DNA from: Alopecurus myosuroides
Taxonomy: Eukaryota; Streptophyta; Magnoliopsida; Poales; Poaceae
Assembly: GCA_028641055.1 (NCBI GenBank)
Contig: CM054059.1
Location: forward strand, 46,016,477 to 46,080,476
Direction: 5' to 3'
Length of the DNA: 64,000 bases
Shown here one piece after another: positions 55,416 to 64,000 of the stretch. The notes under the pieces are model-generated. The model had not been told where the DNA came from, made no database searches, and saw only the letters and a program-made list of their open reading frames with translations. The translations under genes and the position numbers were made by a program. Positions within the stretch are counted from its first letter, which is position 1. Each line of letters opens with the position of its first letter.

Positions 55416-56752
55416 CTAGCTAGATCTCGCGGGAGCTCGAAGTGTCCATCTCGGACCGAGTGAGAATAGGCGACGCTCTGCGCTGGGTAGCCGCCGTCGA
55501 ACCATGCCCGGAACTCGGCGAGGCAGTAGCACGGGCATCGGCATCGCGCGACGGACTCGGCGATGCACCGGGAGCGTGATGAAACGGTGTGATCGTGCGA
55601 CTTGGCGAGTCATCAGCACGACCGAAGGGAGTAGCCCCGGAGTGTCCCGATCCCTACATGCATTTTTTAGCAGAAGTTAGCAACTATAACGTGGCGGGCA
55701 CATGACAGCGGTAACGGCTGGTTTGGCATATAACTTACCGGTGTACTCACGTAGGCTACGCGAGTGAAGTCCTCCTTCGTTGGAAACCGTGGCGGCATAT
55801 CAGGCATAGGTGGTCGCGAAACTTGTATTGTCATCCGCTCTCCAGTGGAATAAAACCTCTCGTCCGCCTAAAAGATATTTTTGATGTTAGACTTTGCAGA
55901 AATAAAGGTTCAAAGTAGAGTGAAGTAAGACTTGTCATCATTTGCAGAAAGACAATGGTGAAACTTACATCATCGCGCGCTCGTTCCCAGACCTTATAGG
56001 CCCTTTGCTTCTCCTCCCACTCGGCATACTTAAGACTGTACTCCGCCATAGCTGCATCGTAGGCATCGCCTATAGCACACTACAATTTCAAGAAAAATGA
56101 ATCTCGATGTAAGTTGAATCTCGTCAAGTTAGCCACTAAGGAAAAGGGAATGAGATTGAGAAGAACTTACTTCGGCGCGAGCTTTGGAAGTCTGTCGAGG
56201 AGGAGGGACAACGGGGCCGTCGGCGGTGAGGGTGGCCTTGATACGCGTGAGGCTCAACTCGGGAGTACGCGGGATCACCTGGTTAAGGCAGCGAAGACGG
56301 CCATGCTCCCTGCCGCGCCCGCCCACGACCAAAGCCCTCACGTCGGTCTCCTCCTGAATAGGGTTATCCACGTGAGGATGAAAACCCTGGCCATTCAGAA
56401 AGTTTCTAATCCCATCGTCCTCCTTGCCATTGATCCGTTGCCGCATCACCCTGCCACTCTCACGTTCGTATTCAGCAAAGTCGACCGTCGTGACGAAGCC
56501 CGACATATACCCATAAGACCAAAGGTGTTTTATCATATCATCTTTTCCCTTACGCTGACGCTTCCTGCAATGACTGCAAGGGCAAAGTGGACGAATGCCT
56601 GCCTTTGAACCACACGCTAACTCCTTCACTAAGAAATCCGTCTTCCATACCCACTCATCGGACCTTTCAACCGCACTAATTCGGCCACTGTATATCCACC
56701 CATTATCAGCCATCCTCTGTTTTATTTCGGAGCCAAACAACATACATAGCAT
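55416..56752 (-). pseudogene. CACTA-encoded protein with transposase-associated domain, partial
   Basis: Minus-strand frame from 56752 with MADNGWIYSGRISAVERSDE, WVWKTDFLVKELACG, CPCSHCRKRQRKGKDD and HLWSYGYMSGF, the 'transposase-associated' domain found at the N-terminus of plant CACTA proteins. Exon-like frames downstream read MAEYSLKYAEWEEKQRAYKV (56049) and an R-rich end near 55619-55416. No DDE or tnp2 domain follows. The frames are probably joined by introns. Probably defective. Confidence 0.65.
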
Positions 56753-56759
56753 GAAATTA

Positions 56760-58130
56760 ATTGCATCATAGTAATTTTTTCCTTCTACCGTGCAAAATGA
56801 AGCATCAACCTACATCTCTAATAGGTAATGGTCCTAGCAGCCGCCGGATCCGTAGATTGAGTACGTTCTCCATGCTCTACCCCGATCCGAGACAGAATTT
56901 CGGCAGCACCTCCCCGCTGCTCTCCCGATACACGTCTCGTCAAAAAGCCGAGAGGATGTGCATAAGGAGAACAACGAGGAGGCGCTACCGAAATCCTGAC
57001 CCAGACCGGAGCAGAACATGGAAAACGTACCCAACTACGCATCCGCCGACTGTCCCGTAAATGCCGCAAGCGTTACGGTTCAAAAAATGCCACCTCTAAT
57101 GCATATTTATCCGCGTAACGCTCGCAGACGGGAAATGACACCTAGGTGACGCGACATAAATAAATGCGAGGGAGAGAAGACGGAGTTCTAGCTCACCCTC
57201 GGCGGTAGAGGAAGTAGTCGAACGACGGCGTGACGACCGGGCCGGAGGCGTGGCGGGGTAGGGGTAGGGGTCGTTGCGTGCCGGGGTCGAGGCCGTGGCG
57301 TGGCGGGGTAGGTAGTCGACGGCGCGGCGGCTCCAATCTTCTGTAACAAATAGAAACAAATAAATTAACAACAACAACTAAATTAACATCCTTAATACTA
57401 ACCTAAAAAAATTAGGGAGCTAATCCCAACTAAATTAACAAAAGAAAATAGCTAGTAAAATTTTCTAAACTAAAATTTGTCTAAACAAAAATCCTAAAAT
57501 AAAATCCGTTGAACCTAAAATTTTCTAACTAATCTAACAGAGACTAATTTAACTAACTATCTAACAGCAACTAACTTAACTAACCTAACTGATTTAACTA
57601 CCTACTAACAAATTATATCTAACAACTAAAAAAAAAACCTACTGTATCTACCCGGGGAGCTGCTCCGAGCGAGCCGGGCCTCTGGCGAGAGGATGGCCGG
57701 GGAAGGGCGGAGGGGGGCGGCACGGGCAGGTGGGCTCGGGGAACGGCGAGCTCTTCCGCGGCGAGGGGGAGGAGGAGGGCGGAGGGGGCGGCGCGGGCAG
57801 GGGGCGCCGGTGTCTGCCGCGGCGACCGGCTCCGAGCGAGGCCGGAGGGCTCTCAGGTGGGTGGGTGGCTGGGGGACGGCGGAGGGGGCGGCGTGGGCGG
57901 TGTCTACCGCAGCGAGCGAGGAGGGCGGGGGGAGCGGGCGGGGGGCTCGGGAACAGGGAGCTCGCGGCGGCGGGAGCGAGGAGGGAGGGGGTGGGGGTTG
58001 GTTCGGGCACGGGGAGCTCGCGGCGGCGGCGCGCGTCGAGGTTGGAGGGGAGACGCGTGGAGGTGGAGGGTGTGGAGGTGTGCGGTCGACAGGGATAAGG
58101 TGGCCGAACGGATAAGGGAACGGTGGCCGC
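56760..58130. other. Interior of the CACTA element without recognisable gene
   Basis: 57390-57640 is AT-rich with repeated 'ctaact' words. 57650-58110 is extremely G-rich (ggcgg, gagg) and keeps many frames open on both strands by composition alone. I see no protein I can support. Confidence 0.6.
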
Positions 58131-59294
58131 TGCGTATACGTCGACGAGGTCTTCTACGCCGACGGTGCCGCTGCGTATACGCCGACGGGGACTGCCATCT
58201 TCACGCCGACGGTGTTGCAACGCCGACGGGGGAGAGCAGGGCTGGTCCGTCCATTGCCTGTACGCCGACGGGGCCGACGTTTCACCGTCGGTGTTCCAGG
58301 TGGCCGTCGGCGTCGCGCGGCTCTCCTGTTGGAGAACTGGACGCTTCGCCTGTCACCGGACATGGTCATGGAGTCGCTGGAGACACTATGCCTCGCGAGG
58401 ATCATGGACCCAGACAGGCTGTTGCAACAGCTGGTCTCGAGCTGCCCGCGTCTCGCAACCCTGACGCTGCAGGAGTGCCCGAGCATCAAGGAGATCTCTG
58501 TCCCGAGCCCGTGCCTTCGGAGCTTCACCATGATCTGCTGCCACAACGCCACAAGCGTCGAGCTGCGCTCAACCTGCGTGCAGTCGCTGCACTACAAAGG
58601 CGGCCTCCCTCCCCACGGATTCATCACGGTCGCCAACCACGCGGCAGTCAAGGCGGTGAGAATTGAAGTATGCGAAAACCTCTCCAGCAAAGGACCGAGG
58701 GACATTGCTCCAGTAACAAGGCTCATCAGCCGGTGCACCAATCTGGCCTACCTTCACCTTTCCTTGCAGCCATCGATGGCCTACTACAGCAGCATGTTCA
58801 CAAGCGTCCTGCGCAACCTGGACAGCCTCACTCACCTCAGCCTCGAGGGCTGCCTGCCCACGGATCACACTGTCCGGTCGGTCTCGGCCTTGCTTGTCAA
58901 CACCAAGCACCTAGAAGTGCTCTCGCTATTCCATCTGGGTCCACAGCCTCCAAAGAAGAAGATGACAAGAGAGTTTGGATACCGATGCGAAGCGGATTCA
59001 GATACCAAGCCTGACGATGGCACCGTCGATGATGGCATCGAGTATAGCAGTCAGATGCCCAAGAGTCTCTGGCGGACATATGTCAAGTGCTTAGAATACA
59101 ATTTGAGAAGAATTAACGTTGGAAACTACCAAGGACGGCCTCTCGAAAAGATGCTTGCAAGATTTCTTCTCTCCAGGGCTGCAGTGTTGGAGGAATTCTC
59201 GGTTATGCATGCAGCTGGAACACAAAAGGGTGGGATTGCAAAGGAGCTAATATCCTGGCGATGGAATCGCCATACCAGAGTAAATTGTAACTAG

Positions 59295-59881
59295 ACGACA
59301 GCAAAACTTTCTTGCACTTGTAAGATAAAAATCTAGAGATTTTTCTTTTGCTATGTTTAAGGACTCCAGGATATAATAGGTGCCAATTGCTTGCTTGGAT
59401 ATTTCTCTGTTAATTTTTTAGTAACACTACATCACGACACAATTAACTCAGCTAGGAACTGATAAGCAATAATATATGTCACTAATTAAGTTGGAAAAAG
59501 CTGATAATTCGAGAATAAATGAAAGGAAATAACACTTTGCAGCCATGGCAAGATAACTCGAAAATAAAAGGTGAATAACACAATACATCTTGATAGGGTT
59601 TATTATCATTTTATTTCCCATGCATAACAATTCTACATGAATTGGGATTTGCCAAAAGCTATCTATAAATTATTTTTAGCTGGAACTAACAATTAACACA
59701 TGGATTATGTAGAAAAAGCATTATGTAAGCTGCTTGAAAACTTTAAATTATGTAGTTTGCAATGCTGTATTTGATGTTACAAGATGAATAATATCTTCAA
59801 TAAATCATGTTGTTACTTTAGCAAGAACAGTCAGTACAGTTGAGATTAGTTCCTAGAAGCAATAGAAGAGCCATCAGGAAA
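59295..59881 (+). repeat. 3' flank of A2 (duplicated behind A3)
   Basis: Shares blocks with 63014-63610: cttg.atatttctctgt.aa, aataacacaatacatctt, tgtatttgatgttacaagat and gtacagttgagattagttcctagaagca. So the A2-A3 tandem duplication includes this flank. Confidence 0.7.
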
Positions 59882-60420
59882 TTAATCTGCAAATACAAAA
59901 TAAACATAACAAAGCAACGAAAAAAAAAAAACATGTATATCATTCTTTTGCATGGTAACATGTATATCATTCTGACACCTGACGACTGAATGGGCAAGAC
60001 ACGCAGAATTCAGAACAGTAACAGGAACAGGATTACCCCAAGCAAAAGCCAGTTCCCCAGAAATTATGCTGTTTCTCCTAGCAGCCGGTAGCATTTCTTG
60101 GCATAGCGTATACTGTGGAAACGCTGCATCCCATTCAAATTCAAGACACATATCCTCATCAATAAGGTGACTCGCCAAGGCCTGTGAGGGTTGATTGATT
60201 TTATTAAACTTCTGTGGCAGAATTTTGTAAGTTCAGATATACTCTCCAGGATAAAATTCAAATGTTCTACTGCAGAACAATTTTCAACAAGTTATTCGAA
60301 AATAAGAATATCATTAACATTCCCGAATAGTACTATTATGTTTTGTCAGCAGCTCAGGTTCATTGTTATCAACACTTACTATTTCCATATATTTATCATT
60401 CACAAAATTGTATATTGCAA
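59882..60420 (-). repeat. Duplicated A-gene flank with exon-like segment (right copy)
   Basis: Inverted counterpart of 12990-13500. The minus strand from 60178 reads MASHLIDEDMCLEFEWDAAF, PQYTLCQEMLPAARRN and NPVPVTVLNSACLAHSV. This looks like a real exon, but I do not recognise the protein. In both places it lies downstream of an A gene and antisense to it. It has no companion exons that I can see. Confidence 0.55.
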
Positions 60421-61309
60421 ATGGAAAAACGTATTCCTAGACATAATGAAGCATCAAATTTGTAACAACATCCACATGTGTGATCTTCTAGATCTGAACA
60501 GTTCCCACTTGATTTTGAATTGTTTAATATTGCAACATACAACAGAAAGCACAGGTAATTCAAGAAAAAGTAAATCATTGATGCTTGGTTTTCCTATCTT
60601 AATTATGTGGTATTACATTTAAAACGTGCCATTTCTATTGTATTTTCACACTTCATACTTATTTACCGAGCACAACAGGCATCAGAAAAACAGATGAGCA
60701 TATAGATGATGATTAACTACTAGATATCACAATGGCTGTTTGATATAAATTACAAATACATAAGACCTTTTCCTAAACAGAATAGGTTACAAAATGTTCG
60801 TTAGAATTGAGTATCCGATGGCCCGGTGATCATTTACACTTATCTCAGAAAATTTTGGAATTTAAGGGTGGAAGAAATTTTTTCTCAAATAAATTTTACA
60901 TGTATAACAGTATAAGAAAGGAAATACAGGTCCTGTACGCATGGAAAAAATGACCTTACAATACCGTTAGATGAACTTGGTGTTGGACATGAAAACATAA
61001 GAGGACTAGTTGACATGTAAGTTAAGGACAAATTACCTTGGGATACCACTTGGATGGACTTCTCATCAATTCCAACTGTTAATAAAAGCCATATGTATCA
61101 TTTTGATGCAGAGGGTAGGGACAGCCCCCATTTCGTAAAAAAAAAATTAATTCCAACTTTCGAATTTATTTGAAGGGTAAGCCCCATTCCTTCGATCAGC
61201 AATGATTTCACTTCATCGATGTTGGCCTGTACATTCTGGTGTTCACCTTCTTTTGGTGCTTCATGTGCCGAGACAATTGATTCCCATTTCCATATTAGTT
61301 AAATACTGT
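60421..61309. other. Intergenic AT-rich sequence
   Basis: No gene, terminal repeat or RNA gene recognised. A9 run near 61138-61146. A LINE-like or transposon origin cannot be shown. Confidence 0.4.
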
Positions 61310-61900
61310 TGTAATCACAAGCGTCATGTGCTACCTGCACAGCCTCATGCACCTGAAGCCGTTCGGTCAGTCTCTGCATTGCTTCTGAACACCAGAAACC
61401 TGAAAGTGTTGTCACTGTTTCCTCTTGGTCTAGAGCCTTCAAAGGAGATGCCATCACATTTTTCTGATGCCAAATCAGATATCAATCCATATAGTGAGTT
61501 AGATTCCAGATCAGATGCCCATCCAGATAGTGAGTCCAATGCAGATTCAGATGTCGGGTCATAAATGGTGAATCAGATATTGACCTGGAGAGCGAACCAG
61601 ATACAAAGCTAAAGGACGGTGCCATCAACGATCCTGTTGAGTATAGTAACCGGATACCCGATTCTGTGGCGGACGTACGTCAGATTCTTGGATAGCAGTG
61701 TGAGGAAGATCAACATTACAAACTACGAAGGGAGGCCTCTTGAAATAATGCTTGCAAGGTTTCTTCTTTCCAGGGCTGCAGCATTGGAGGAATTCTCGGT
61801 TACATTAGCAGCTACACTTCATCCACAAAAAGATGAGATTGCAAAGGAGCTAGTATCTTGGCAATGGAACTATCGTACTAGAGTAACATGTACATTATGA
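61310..61900 (+). pseudogene. A3: 3' remnant of a third A-type F-box gene
   Basis: Similarity to A1 begins near tcacaagcgtc (61317), jumps over about 30 bp of the LRR codons, and continues with VRSVSALLLNTRNLKVLSLF, then the acidic linker (SDAKSDINPYSELDSRSDAH). A TAA at 61562 and two frame changes follow, then LWRTYVRFLDSSVRKINITN and the FBD-like end IMLARFLLSRAAALEEFSVT to TRVTCTL. It has no F-box or most LRRs. It is in tandem with A2. Confidence 0.85.
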
Positions 61901-61917
61901 CCGAAAATTTAGAAGTT

Positions 61918-63013
61918 CCGCACCTCCGTGAGTCTTCGGGTGCGCTGGCTTTGGAGAAAGCGCACCAACATGGACATGCCTTGGAAGGAGCTGGATATGC
62001 ACTTCTCCAAGACCGAGCACGACATCTTCGACGCCTCCACGGAGATGTCCCTGGGAGATGGAACGGAGGCACTGTTTTGGGTGGATAAATGGATCAATGG
62101 TAGATCGCTTAAGGAGATAGCGCGGGCTTTGTTCGCGCTTATACCAAAGAGGCGCTGGAAGCGCCGGACTGTGAGGGAAGCGCTAATTGAGCGCAAGTGG
62201 GTGGAAGACATTTCTGGGGCATGCTTCCCACTAGCCCTCTGGCAGTATGTCCAGACCTGGAGACTCCTGCAGGATACCCAGCTGACCGAGGCGCCGGATC
62301 GGCTGCTTTGGCGCTGGACTGCGGATGGCAAATACTCTGCCAAATCCTGCTACAGGGCCATGTTCATGGGCGCCATAGAGTCGCCAAGTTGGAGGCTCGT
62401 CTGGAAAACTTGGGCCCCCCCTCGGGTGAAGTTCTTCATGTGGCTCGCTTGCATGGACCGATGCTGGACGGGGGAGAGGTTAGCGAGACGCGCCTTACCC
62501 CACCCCGCACGATGTCCCCTATGCGACCAAACTTCGGAGACCATGGGTCATATCTTCACAGGATGCCCATTCTCCAGAACGATTTGGTTTGAGGTGCTAT
62601 CCTGGATCCGAACTCCCCTGCCCTCCCCCCCCCCCCCCCCGACTGTCGACGAAGACTTCGTTAGCTGGTGGTCCATGACCTTGCAATCCACCCCTCGTCC
62701 GCTTCGCAGAGGCACCTTCTCGTTTATCATGCTTGCGGCCTGGTGGATCTGGAAACAGCGTAACTCGGTGGTCTTCGACAGTGCGAGCCCTTCAGTCGGC
62801 GCCCTTGTGGCTACCATCAAATCGGAGGCGCGGGATTGGGTGCAGGCGGGGGCCAAGAATCTCGGACAGCTTCTACCTTAGGCTAGGCCAGGAGCCATGG
62901 GTTGAGTTGTACTGTGTGGGTGGCCTTTCTCAAGGCTTGTAAACTAACTCTCTCTCTATCAATGCAATGAAACGCAAAGCTTTTGCGTTTTCGCAAAAAA
63001 AAAAAAAAAAAAG
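61918..63013 (+). mobile_element. 5'-truncated LINE with poly-A and 10-bp TSD
   Basis: Flanked by tttagaagtt at 61908-61917 and 63014-63023 and ending in an A18 tail (62995-63012). It carries an open frame of 317 codons (61928-62881): EMSLGDGTEALFWVDKWING, KYSAKSCYRAMF, the zf-RVT cluster CPLCDQTSETMGHIFTGC and WWIWKQRNSVVF. Only the C-terminal end of ORF2 is present, so it has no enzyme activity. It inserted 7 bases after the A3 stop codon. A C-rich run (62627-62640) lies within the frame. Confidence 0.92.
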
Positions 63014-63620
63014 TTTAGAAGTTGCTTTTATGTGTAAAATATAAATTAGAGAACATTTTCACTTTGTTATTGTTCCGTAACACCAAATTTAATATAGGTC
63101 ATTTTCTTGAATATTTCTCTGTCAAATTTACTTTCTTCCTAAGTAACAGCATAGTCAGATGCCATAACTCGATTATGACCTGACGAGCAATTACTGTCGG
63201 ACAAGCATGTTCCTACATTGCAATAGGCAGATAAATCAATAATAAAATTAAGTAACCCAATGCAGCAATCAAAAGGCAGATAACTGTAAGAAAAGAAAGC
63301 ACATAACATAATACATCTTATAGAGTAAAAAATACATCTGATAATGTTAGCAAAATAATTATACATGAGTAATAATGGGACTGAAAAAACTCTTTGTGCA
63401 TTAGAACTAGAAAACAAACAACTTATTATGCAGAAAGAGCTTTACGTATAGCTCGATTAAGCTTCTTCAAAAAAATCTGGTGACAAAGTTAGCAGTGTCA
63501 TATTTGATTTTGCAAGATCAGTAGTGCACAAGAAATAATGGCAAGTTTAGAAAAAACATTCAGGTACTGTTGAAATCAGTTTCTGGAAGCATCAAAAGGG
63601 CTATTAGCATGGTCCAGATG
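63014..63620 (+). repeat. 3' flank of A3
   Basis: Continuation of the A3 downstream sequence after the LINE, similar to 59295-59881. AT-rich, no gene seen. Confidence 0.65.
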
Positions 63621-64000
63621 TGCACTAGGTTTTTGTTATTTCACGTTGTAATTTCGCCTTCCTAGGAGGGCTTGTAACCTAAACTCTACCTTTTCAATGA
63701 AACTAGATGACCCGTTGCGCCACTGGCGCAAATAATGGATGTTTGCCGAAATTTTATTCCATAAGAAAAGCATGATGAGTTAACCTAGAGATTTCCGCGT
63801 TATCAATTCAAATGTTATATTGTCATATAATTAGCTATCTGGTGGAGGATATGATTATGGTCTTTAAATTGGGCGGGATGGCGACAAGCGTGGGTGCATT
63901 TTATGTTTTTCCACTGGTCTAATTTATCTGAGTAGAATCTCGAAGTCCCCTTTCGTCTCTTAAACTCTCTTAGCCCAGACCCAAACGTCTCGTTGGAAAA
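63621..64000. other. Unassigned end of window with a perfect palindrome
   Basis: 63640-63700 resembles LINE 3' UTR tails (cttgtaacctaaactctacc, caatgaaac). TTGCGCCACTGGCGCAA (63715-63731) is an inverted repeat with one central base. I cannot assign it to a transposon family. Confidence 0.4.

Larger units (their letters stand above)
54771..58329 (-). mobile_element. Non-autonomous CACTA (En/Spm-type) transposon (3,559 bp) in A2
   Basis: Begins CACTACAGGAGA and ends TCTCCTGT. The 3-bp TSD tgg lies at 54768-54770 and 58330-58332. The right end lacks the outer AGTG expected from the terminal inverted repeat. Both subterminal regions hold many copies of gccgacgg and cgtcggc in both directions. 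Inside is one transposon-associated gene remnant (minus strand). The tnp2-type catalytic transposase is not seen, so it depended on another element. Confidence 0.9.
54195..59294 (+). pseudogene. F-box/LRR/FBD gene A2, frameshifted and split by a CACTA transposon
   Basis: Starts MAPSHRHRGDRWSRSQKGDR, with a 24-bp tandem duplication (tcgcgcagccagaaaggaga, near 54230 and 54254) that A1 lacks. A shift of two extra bases (or one lost) near 54302 breaks the F-box. The next frame reads FLSHLVSDEAARTSLLSRRW and continues to CPTLCRLRL at 54767. A CACTA element then intervenes, and the gene resumes at 58333 with ENWTLRLSPDMVMESLETLC to the FBD-like end KMLARFLLSRAAVLEEFSVM and TRVNCN. With the element and one TSD removed, the frame joins as LRLENWTL, matching A1 LRLKNWTL. 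It has a shorter acidic linker than A1. It is the inverted counterpart of A1. Confidence 0.92.

Noticed and set aside
57693..58260. Several long Gly/Arg-rich or Pro-rich frames on both strands
   Set aside because: They come from extreme G/C composition inside the CACTA element. Frames are open on both strands at once and have no domain.
1..64000. tRNA, rRNA, CRISPR arrays or bacterial-type operons
   Set aside because: Looked for and not seen; the pol III-like boxes at 11269-11311 belong to a SINE.

Overview
The window is nuclear DNA of a cool-season grass, most likely a Triticeae species (wheat, barley, rye or Aegilops group). The reasons are the dense nested LTR retrotransposons, LINEs, a SINE and a CACTA element, a few low-copy genes in clusters, a GH32 beta-fructosidase of the plant cell-wall-invertase/fructan-exohydrolase type with the plant 9-nt mini-exon, and F-box/LRR/FBD genes of the kind that form large families in grasses. 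I see no prokaryotic operon, CRISPR array, rRNA or tRNA gene. The species cannot be fixed from the sequence alone.

Layout. 1-6704: truncated minus-strand Tat-type gypsy element (LTR end, antisense accessory ORF, integrase, RNase H). 6709-9876: LTR fragments, then a perfect solo LTR with a 5-bp target-site duplication (TSD). 10370-11472: decayed LINE and a SINE with a 12-bp TSD. 12990-17591: F-box gene A1 (minus) and F-box gene B1 (plus), head to head about 200 bp apart. 17592-27487: a very young non-autonomous gypsy element with apparently identical 455-bp LTRs. 27540-34820: a near-full-length but inactivated LINE (minus). 34821-36370: a tandem duplication of the B1 3' end. 36831-39181: a GH32 gene with all splice sites and the catalytic triad intact. 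39566-39811: a kinesin-13 gene fragment. 40921-53911: F-box gene B3 (minus), one reading frame cut into three pieces by a twin-primed LINE (itself carrying Copia-1, 41786-47111) and by Copia-2 (48636-53537). 54195-59294: F-box gene A2 (plus), split by a CACTA transposon (54771-58329). 61310-61900: 3' remnant of a third A copy, followed by a 5'-truncated LINE (61918-63013).

The main structural point is that the left pair (A1 minus, B1 plus) and the right pair (B3 minus, A2 plus) are inverted copies of one divergent gene pair, flanking the GH32 gene. Each side also has a local tandem duplication: B2 tail on the left, A3 tail on the right. The shared intergenic spacer has repeated GACCGACTATAA-like motifs and may be a bidirectional promoter. 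Every F-box copy carries at least one lesion. A1 is the least damaged, with a single apparent frameshift. GH32 is the only protein gene in the window that looks fully functional.

Because host reading frames rejoin exactly at the TSDs and the duplicated copies act as empty-site references, the insertion history can be read directly: gene-pair duplication, LINE into B3, Copia-2 (LTR divergence about 3.5%), Copia-1 into that LINE (about 2.1%), CACTA into A2 (undated), and last the gypsy element next to B1 (no LTR difference seen). I did not find a clearly new biological system. The most unusual candidates are the antisense ORF with its own TATA box that is shared by two otherwise different gypsy elements, and the non-autonomous gypsy family that must be mobilised in trans.
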